From JBAPRR01 sp049281195 (GTDB lineage: Bacteria > Actinomycetota > Acidimicrobiia > Acidimicrobiales > CAVXTF01): a DNA stretch of 19,072 nt. Below the pieces are notes generated by a model. That model was not told where the DNA came from. It did no database searches and saw only the letters and a list, made by a program, of their open reading frames with translations. The stretch covers positions 1-19,072 of the forward strand of contig JBAPRR010000222.1 of NCBI GenBank assembly GCA_049281195.1. The letters run 5' to 3'. The number at the start of each line of letters is the position of its first letter. Within the stretch, counting starts at the first letter, position 1. Of the stretch, positions 14,401-19,072 are shown one piece after another. The position numbers were made by a program, and so were the translations under genes.

Positions 14401-14460
14401 CGTTGCGCCCTCCGTGGCCCCCGTCGGTGCTGAGAGGTCGAAGTGTAACCAGGTTTGAGA

Positions 14461-14489
14461 ACGCCATTACCGTGTGACGCGCATGGCGT
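14461..14489 (-). terminator. Possible weak stem-loop between thioesterase and SDR
   Basis: ACGCCAT (14461-14467) and ATGGCGT (14483-14489) form a 7 bp stem with a 15 nt loop, 15 bp after the thioesterase stop in transcription order. The following minus-strand bases (TCTCAAACC) are not a real U-tract, so it may be a weak terminator, an operator for the SDR, or chance. The direct repeat ACCGTGT at 14469 and 14491 overlaps it. Confidence 0.25.
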
Positions 14490-14504
14490 GACCGTGTCGC
14501 CGGA

Positions 14505-15305
14505 TTACGGAATCCTGAGTGCCCTCACCGTGCAGGATTGGCTCGCCGTGGCAAGAAGCGTCCCGTCCGCTGCCCACAGATGGGCGAGGCAGTGCGCGAC
14601 ACCCTCGTAGACGGCGTGCATGCGGATGTCGAGAAGAACCCAATCGGTTTCCACCAGGCGCACGACGCGCACGGTGTTGTCGAGACTGGTTCCTGCTGTC
14701 AGCTCACCGAACGCTTGTCCCACACCGATTCCGGCGTAGTCGCCGAGAACTGCCAGGGCGGCTGCGGACATGTCGAGCGTTTCCGGCAACCGGGCCCAAA
14801 GCGCACACCTTCCGGTCCCCGGCGTTCCGTCGAGCTCATCCGCATCGCGGCCGTTGGCGATGCGGACCTGGATTCGACCGGACAGTGTCCCCGTTGTTTC
14901 CGAACGGGTCTTGCGAACCGGACAGTCCCCGGGCGGAGGCACCTCGGGCATCTCCGCCCATTGTCCAGACCGTTCGTAGTCGCGTGCACCGAGAGCGGCG
15001 TTGACGGTGAGTATCTCGCGCTCGACGACATGGGCTACCACGCGTGCCTGAGTCGTCGATCGACCTCTGGCGGCCACTATGACGTCGAGGTCCATGAGAT
15101 CGGGAGGTTCCGATTGTGACAGGTACTGCGCTGTGGCCCACATGGTCCGCCGTCCGGTGACCGACTCCATCGCCGCTATCCCGGCGGCGAGACCACAGCC
15201 TCCGAACAGACGTCCGGTGCCCGAGCAGATTCCGCGTGTTACCGGAAGGACCCAACGGTTCAGGTCGCGGTCCGGGCTCAAACCAAGGAATTCAGCTACA
15301 TCCAT
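14505..15305 (-). CDS. Acyl-CoA thioesterase (TesB-like double hotdog)
   Basis: A 266-residue protein with ATG 15305. The N-terminal half has LFGGCGLAAGIAAME, corresponding to the GG-helix of the first hotdog, and RRTMWATAQYLSQSEPPDLM. The C-terminal half has SLDNTVRVVRLVETDWVLLD, HAVYEGVAHCLAHLWAADGT and LLATASQSCTVRA, the typical second hotdog of PF13622/TesB-type thioesterases. By family it hydrolyses acyl-CoA to acid plus CoA in the cytoplasm, perhaps to release a dead-end intermediate or recycle CoA. It lies 45 bp downstream of a TetR gene on the same strand, and that gap holds a perfect 12 bp palindrome (operator site D), so it may be read from both an upstream and a local promoter. No strong ribosome site is seen. 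Confidence 0.82.
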   Translation of the reverse strand: MDVAEFLGLSPDRDLNRWVLPVTRGICSGTGRLFGGCGLAAGIAAMESVTGRRTMWATAQYLSQSEPPDLMDLDVIVAARGRSTTQARVVAHVVEREILTVNAALGARDYERSGQWAEMPEVPPPGDCPVRKTRSETTGTLSGRIQVRIANGRDADELDGTPGTGRCALWARLPETLDMSAAALAVLGDYAGIGVGQAFGELTAGTSLDNTVRVVRLVETDWVLLDIRMHAVYEGVAHCLAHLWAADGTLLATASQSCTVRALRIP

Positions 15306-15326
15306 GTGGCTCGGCTCTCGGCGTTG

Positions 15327-15338
15327 AACCGGCCGGTT
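15327..15338. promoter_or_regulatory. Operator site D (AACCGGCCGGTT, perfect palindrome)
   Basis: A perfect 12 bp palindrome containing the ACCG-GC-CGGT core, in the 45 bp gap between the TetR gene and the thioesterase, 22 bp upstream of the thioesterase ATG. It shares the core, but not the outer GT/AC bases, with sites A-C. No clear -10 follows it, so its link to a promoter is less certain. Confidence 0.45.
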
Positions 15339-15350
15339 GCAGACCAGAAT

Positions 15351-16061
15351 TCAGTTTCGGTTGCTCGCAATCCCGTGGAGGATCAGCTCCCACAGGTCTT
15401 CGGCATCGTCGTCATCGTCAGAGGCGGGAAGAGACCCGCCGATGGTCATCGAGAAGGCGTTGAACATGATCGCCTCGAGGACTGCGCCTGCGAGACGCCT
15501 CCGTCCGAGATCGGTCCTGATCACCCCGGCTTCCACCGCGTTGTCCAGAATCTCGTCGAACAACGACACCAGCGGCGCATACGCACGGGTCGCTTCCTTC
15601 GGGTGTGCCGTCATGAGCTGCTGCGCGAACTCGGCCAGGGCCCGCGGAGACCGCTTCCGCTTGGAGGTCCCTGACTTGGGTGTCGGTCGACACAGCCAGT
15701 AGTAATCGATCACGAAGCGGTGCAGACGCTCGAGCGGGTCGTTCTCCGAGTCGGTCCGTTCGCGTAGATCCTCCGCCGTCGACCGCACCGACTCCTCGAA
15801 CAGCGCAAGCAACAGCTCCTGCTTTCCGCCGAAGTACTGGTAGAAGCTACGAAGGGACTGTCCCGATCTTTCAATGACCTCCTGAACTGTGAACTCCTTA
15901 CCGGAGGCGCTCTCGTTCATAAGGTCGAGTGCTGCGTCGATGAACCGCTGAACGCGGCTCTCCGCCCGTGCACGGGCGGAATCGAGGGAGCGGGCCACGG
16001 CCTGCTCGCGCCAGCTCAACGGGTTTTCCGGACCAGGTTCGCTGACCACCTCGGAAAGCAT
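15351..16061 (-). CDS. TetR/AcrR-family transcriptional regulator
   Basis: A 236-residue protein with ATG 16061. A charged N-terminal extension of about 35 residues comes before the HTH domain: RVQRFIDAALDLMNE, FTVQEVIERSGQSLRSFYQY (57-76) and FGGKQELLLALFEESV. The extension REQAVARSLDSARARAESR is Arg-rich and may add DNA contacts. Near the C-terminus is an acidic run, SDDDDDAEDLWELI. The gene is divergent from the ABC importer across 313 bp with several symmetric repeats, and leads into the thioesterase, so it is the natural candidate regulator for the importer and for itself. The ligand is probably an acyl-CoA or the imported compound, by analogy with other catabolic TetR proteins. Confidence 0.9.
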   Translation of the reverse strand: MLSEVVSEPGPENPLSWREQAVARSLDSARARAESRVQRFIDAALDLMNESASGKEFTVQEVIERSGQSLRSFYQYFGGKQELLLALFEESVRSTAEDLRERTDSENDPLERLHRFVIDYYWLCRPTPKSGTSKRKRSPRALAEFAQQLMTAHPKEATRAYAPLVSLFDEILDNAVEAGVIRTDLGRRRLAGAVLEAIMFNAFSMTIGGSLPASDDDDDAEDLWELILHGIASNRN

Positions 16062-16172
16062 ACCGGCCCCATGGGAAGAGCGGTGATTTCAGCTCAGAGA
16101 ATGACGATCTTACGTCTACCGGGTCTCATGTCCGCCAAACCGGCGTCATCCTGTCGAGATCCGTCATGGAGG

Positions 16173-16189
16173 TGTGACTCCAGGTCACA
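16173..16189. promoter_or_regulatory. CRP-like inverted repeat TGTGAC-N5-GTCACA
   Basis: TGTGACTCCAGGTCACA has perfect 6 bp arms. It resembles the CRP/FNR consensus TGTGA-N6-TCACA but with one extra central base, so it may serve a different regulator. It lies 112 bp upstream of the TetR start and about 185 bp upstream of the permease start. Confidence 0.45.
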
Positions 16190-16262
16190 TTCCAAAAAAG
16201 TCTGGTTTCCCTCAACGGAGAACGCTATTCTTGAGCGACCCCGGTGAGGTATTCGAATTTTG

Positions 16263-16294
16263 TACGACATCGAACCTATTGTTACGACGTCGAA
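16263..16294. repeat. Two direct repeats TACGACRTCGAA, 20 bp period
   Basis: TACGACATCGAA (16263-16274) and TACGACGTCGAA (16283-16294) match at 11 of 12 bases and start 20 bp apart, close to two helical turns, so both would face the same side of the DNA. The second copy contains the palindrome CGACGTCG. The context also repeats loosely (CGAATTTTG before the first, CGAAATTTTG within and after the second). It is a likely activator or repressor site for the permease operon. Confidence 0.4.
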
Positions 16295-16374
16295 ATTTTG
16301 GGGACGTGCGGGCCCTGAGCCCGCAGCAGCCGTGCGAGCGGCCCTTGGGTTAAGGGGAGCATTGGGTTGAAGCG

Positions 16375-18378
16375 GTGCTGCAGTACGTATTAGCCGGACT
16401 CGCGCTCGGCGCCATCTACGCCATCGCGTCATCGGGCTTGGTGGTCACCTTCGTATCGACCGGAGTGCTCAACCTGGCATTCGGATCGATGGCGTACGTA
16501 ATCGCCCGCTTTTACTACTGGCTGAACACTCAGCACGGGTGGACGACCGTGGACGCGGGTCTCGTGTCGCTCCTTGTGATGGCTCCGATGCTCGGAGTCG
16601 TGCTTTACGGGGTGCTGTTCAGATTCGTCCGCAACCGGCCCACGCTCGTGAAATTGGTCGTGACCATCGGGCTGTCGGTAGCCCTTCCGGCACTGGCCGA
16701 CCTCGTCTTCGGTACGCAGACGGTAAATCCGGCACCGGGGTTGGCGTTGTCGACCGATCGGACTTACGACTTTTTGGGATCGCCGGTAACAACGAATCAA
16801 CTCGTCACTTATGGGTTCGTGCTGTTTCTCGTGATCGTCGGGACCATCATCCTCAAGTTCACCCGTGTCGGGCTGTACATACGGGCAAACGTCGACTCTG
16901 AATCGATGACATCGCTCTCGGGTGTCAACCCCGGGCGGGTGGCGGTCGGGGTGTGGGCGGTCAGCACCATGATCGCGGGGTTGGCCGGAATCCTGATCGC
17001 GCCGACCAACGGTTTGACGGCTGTGGGTATGGCGGAGCTGACGGCGACCGCTTTCGCGGTGATCGTCGCCGCGCGCCTGCGTTCATTGGTCGCCGCGGTG
17101 GCCATCTCCATCGCCATGGGAGTGGTCACCGACGTGGTGCAGAAATATCTGCCCCCGGCGAGCTCCTTCACGGCCGCGATCGTCCCGGCCATACCTTTCG
17201 GTTTCATGCTGATATTCCTCTTCGTTTACTTGCTCCGCTCGGGTTCTGTGGCCGACGAGTCGACTGCAGGTGGGCCACTCGACCAGGCGATCCGTCCCGC
17301 GAACGAAGAGTCAGCCGCTACTGGCTCGGCCGCACCATGGCGGAAGAAGAGCCGTCCAACGGCCGTCCTATCGCTTGTTCCTGTGGTCCTGGTCGCCGCT
17401 GTCCCTCTGATCTTCCACGGGTCGCCGTATTGGCTGGGGTTGGCGGCAGGAGGGATGTGCTGTGCGATCGCATTCCTGTCGTTCACTGTTGTCACGGGCG
17501 AAGGCGGGATGCTCTGGCTCTCACAGATCATCTTCGCCGGCGGTGGGGCACTGGCTGCGGCGCAGTTCGTGTCGCTGTGGCATCTACCGGTGCTGGCGGC
17601 AATCGTTCTGGCCGGGCTTTTGATGGCGATTGTCGGTGCCGTAATCGGTCTGTTGACCATCCGTCTCGGTGATCTCTACGTCGCCCTTGTCACATTGAGC
17701 TTCGGACTTCTCATCGAGACGTTGGTATTCACTCTGAACCAGTTCGAGCAGGGAGGCCTCGGCGTCACGATCAATCGACCGAGATTCGCCAACGGCAACA
17801 TGGCCTTCTTCTATCTGGCGTTCGTGGTCTTTTTGATATTTGCCGCTCTCATCGTCAATCTGCGACGCTCGACAACAGGCCTGGCTCTCCGTGCTGTCCG
17901 CGACTCGGAAGCAGCCTCGCGGACCCTTGGCGTCAGCGTCGTCCAGGTCAAGGTGATCGTAGGCGCTCTGGGCGCATTCATCGCCGGTGTCGGCGGCGCG
18001 TTCATCGCCATCAACTCCTTCGTCGCCCAACCGGAGTCGTTCGAGACGTTCGCAGGCCTGGCGTGGCTGGCCGTCGTCGTGACGTTGGGCATCCGGTCGA
18101 TCGCTGGTGCAGCAATCAGTGGCCTGGCATTCGTTCTATTGCCGGCTGTGTTCCAGGCATATGTGCCGGTGCGCTGGGCCGAGGTGCCGGCGATCCTGTT
18201 CGGGCTGGGGGCGATCTCGGTGGCCAAGGATCCTGACGGCATCGTGGTGCGGTTGGGCCGATCGCTCGGACGATTGGCGACAACGGTCTCGTCCTCTGTG
18301 ACAAGCGTCCGCCGCCCGGACCCCGGTCCCACATCTGCACCCGACCTCGCCCGCCCAGCCACAGAGGTGGGACCGTGA
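16375..18378 (+). CDS. Fused LivH-LivM permease of a branched-chain-amino-acid-type ABC importer
   Basis: A 667-residue membrane protein with GTG start 16375. Residues 1 to about 288 are a complete LivH-type permease: LQYVLAGLALGAIYAIASSG, LNLAFGSM in place of the usual INFAHG, and the EAA-like loop ESMTSLSGVNPGRVAVGVW (176-194). A hydrophilic linker of about 40 residues (289-329, ADESTAGGPLDQ through PWRKKSRPT) joins it to a LivM-type permease (330 to about 635): VVTGEGGMLWLSQIIFAGGG, LALRAVRDSEAASRTLGVSV (EAA loop) and FIAGVGGAFIAINSFV. A Ser/Pro-rich tail of about 35 residues follows. The family imports amino acids, but in actinobacterial catabolic clusters such systems also carry carboxylates or aromatic acids. 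The stop overlaps the next start as GTGA (4 bp), so it is translationally coupled to the ATPase. No solute-binding protein gene is in the window. Confidence 0.92.
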   Translation: MLQYVLAGLALGAIYAIASSGLVVTFVSTGVLNLAFGSMAYVIARFYYWLNTQHGWTTVDAGLVSLLVMAPMLGVVLYGVLFRFVRNRPTLVKLVVTIGLSVALPALADLVFGTQTVNPAPGLALSTDRTYDFLGSPVTTNQLVTYGFVLFLVIVGTIILKFTRVGLYIRANVDSESMTSLSGVNPGRVAVGVWAVSTMIAGLAGILIAPTNGLTAVGMAELTATAFAVIVAARLRSLVAAVAISIAMGVVTDVVQKYLPPASSFTAAIVPAIPFGFMLIFLFVYLLRSGSVADESTAGGPLDQAIRPANEESAATGSAAPWRKKSRPTAVLSLVPVVLVAAVPLIFHGSPYWLGLAAGGMCCAIAFLSFTVVTGEGGMLWLSQIIFAGGGALAAAQFVSLWHLPVLAAIVLAGLLMAIVGAVIGLLTIRLGDLYVALVTLSFGLLIETLVFTLNQFEQGGLGVTINRPRFANGNMAFFYLAFVVFLIFAALIVNLRRSTTGLALRAVRDSEAASRTLGVSVVQVKVIVGALGAFIAGVGGAFIAINSFVAQPESFETFAGLAWLAVVVTLGIRSIAGAAISGLAFVLLPAVFQAYVPVRWAEVPAILFGLGAISVAKDPDGIVVRLGRSLGRLATTVSSSVTSVRRPDPGPTSAPDLARPATEVGP

Positions 18379-19072
18379 CCATCCCGGACGATGCCCTGCG
18401 ACGCATTGAATGCACCGGCGTAACCGTGCGCTATGGGGGACTGCTGGCGGTCAACGATGTGGACGTGGTCGTTCCGGCACAGGAGTTTGTGGGGCTCGTC
18501 GGACCGAATGGTGCCGGTAAGAGCACCCTGTTCGGTGTCCTGTCGGGGTTGATCCGCCCCTCGGGTGGCCGGGTGTTGATGAACGGCGACGATGTCACCC
18601 ACGCGTCACCACAAGTCAGGGCCGAGCGTGGTCTGGCGCGCACATTCCAACACCCCGAGATCTTCGGCGGTCTCACAGTCCGCCAACATCTGGTCCTCGC
18701 CTATCGCACTCGCCGATCCAAAAGAAGGATCTGGTCCGATCTCTTCACTTTCGGGAGCCTCAGGTCGAACGATCCCGCGGAGAACCAGGTTGTCGACGGC
18801 CTGATCGACTCATTGGGCCTCGGCGCGTTTGCCAACCGGCTTGCCGTGGGCATACCACTCGGAGCGTCGCGGCTGGTCGAGCTCGGACGAGCCCTGGCCA
18901 CGTCACCGACGGTCCTGCTCCTCGATGAGCCGTCATCTGGTCTTGATTCGCACGAGACGGAGGAGTTCGAGTCGACGCTTCGGCGCATCGTCAGCGATCA
19001 CGGCGTTTCGGTCTTGATCGTCGAGCACGATGTGGAGCTGGTCATGCGTCTGTGCAGCACCGTGTACGTGCT
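18375..19072 (+). CDS. LivG-type ABC transporter ATP-binding protein, 3' end cut by the window
   Basis: Open from GTG 18375 to the window end, 232 residues visible and no stop yet. Motifs: RIECTGVTVRYGGLLAVNDV at the N-terminus, Walker A GPNGAGKST (43-51), Q-loop RTFQHPEIFGGLTVRQ (Gln92), a degenerate signature loop IPLGASRLVELGRALA (160-175) where LSGGQ-like text is usual, Walker B LLLDEPSSGLD with Glu185, and the H-loop VEHD (His218). The long segment between Q-loop and signature (about residues 104-140) fits LivG better than the shorter LivF. It pairs with the fused permease just upstream (4 bp GTGA overlap) and should energise import. LivF and a binding protein probably follow outside the window. 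Confidence 0.92.
   Translation, partial: MTIPDDALRRIECTGVTVRYGGLLAVNDVDVVVPAQEFVGLVGPNGAGKSTLFGVLSGLIRPSGGRVLMNGDDVTHASPQVRAERGLARTFQHPEIFGGLTVRQHLVLAYRTRRSKRRIWSDLFTFGSLRSNDPAENQVVDGLIDSLGLGAFANRLAVGIPLGASRLVELGRALATSPTVLLLDEPSSGLDSHETEEFESTLRRIVSDHGVSVLIVEHDVELVMRLCSTVYV

Larger units (their letters stand above)
16062..16374. promoter_or_regulatory. 313 bp divergent intergenic region with repeats
   Basis: Noncoding region between the TetR gene (leftward) and the ABC permease (rightward). It is visibly more AT-rich in its middle than the flanking genes. It holds the inverted repeat TGTGAC-N5-GTCACA, an A-run at 16194-16199, an 8 bp palindrome ATTCGAAT (16251-16258), and two direct repeats of TACGACRTCGAA 20 bp apart. 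GGGGAG (16354-16359) is too far from the permease GTG to be a normal ribosome site. I cannot name a convincing promoter for either gene. A minus-strand open frame of 112 codons (16094-16432) shows no family features and crosses the permease start. Confidence 0.6.

Noticed and set aside
16068..16075. CCCATGGG palindrome next to the second TetR start
   Set aside because: Eight-base GC-rich palindromes are common by chance in this composition, and no second copy is nearby.
16094..16432. A 112-codon minus-strand frame in the TetR-permease intergenic region
   Set aside because: It runs across the permease start, has a low-complexity Arg/Ala-rich N-terminus and no ribosome site that I can see.

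Overview
The window is dense, high-GC DNA (roughly 60-65% G+C by eye) holding 17 protein-coding genes, the first and last cut by the window edges. GTG, TTG and probably CTG starts, several starts without a Shine-Dalgarno sequence, TetR regulators and many acyl-CoA and short-chain dehydrogenase (SDR) enzymes point to an actinobacterium with a large lipid or cyclic-compound catabolism (Mycobacteriales- or Acidimicrobiia-like). That placement is an inference from style, not from a marker gene. I saw no tRNA, rRNA, CRISPR array, insertion sequence or phage gene.

Layout. Left part (1-8916): C-terminal part of a Baeyer-Villiger-type flavin monooxygenase (+); cyclase-family metal hydrolase (-); amidohydrolase (+) translationally coupled to an SDR (+); class II aldolase/adducin protein (-); acyl-CoA dehydrogenase (+); fused E1 alpha-beta thiamine-diphosphate dehydrogenase (-); SDR (+). 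Middle part (8901-14400): TetR regulator (-); acyl-CoA ligase (+); SDR (-); Zn-ribbon/OB-fold (DUF35) protein fused to an SCP2-type thiolase (+); SDR (-). Right part (14505-19072): acyl-CoA thioesterase (-) behind a second TetR regulator (-), then a branched-chain-amino-acid-type ABC importer: a fused LivH-LivM permease (+) and the start of a LivG-type ATPase (+).

The genes alternate between strands, so nearly every gene shares a divergent promoter region with one neighbour and runs tail-to-tail into the other, with convergent gaps of 3-23 bp or an overlap.

Main regulatory observation: a palindrome, ACCG-N2-CGGT, occurs at four intergenic places (1802, 4883, 8082, 15328) and I found no copy inside any gene. 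Three copies fit GTACCG-N2-CGGTNC or nearly so, and lie in the spacer of, or on, recognisable promoter elements. This suggests one TetR-type repressor controlling the cyclase, amidohydrolase-SDR, aldolase, acyl-CoA dehydrogenase, E1, SDR and thioesterase genes together.

Taken together the genes look like a catabolic module: import, alcohol oxidation by SDRs, Baeyer-Villiger oxidation of a ketone, hydrolytic opening, CoA activation, dehydrogenation, and C-C cleavage by the thiolase-like fusion, with the E1 enzyme handling a 2-oxo acid or acyloin. The substrate cannot be read from the sequence; a cyclic ketone, terpenoid or steroid-like compound is a reasonable guess. No enoyl-CoA hydratase, E2/E3 subunits or solute-binding protein are present in the window.
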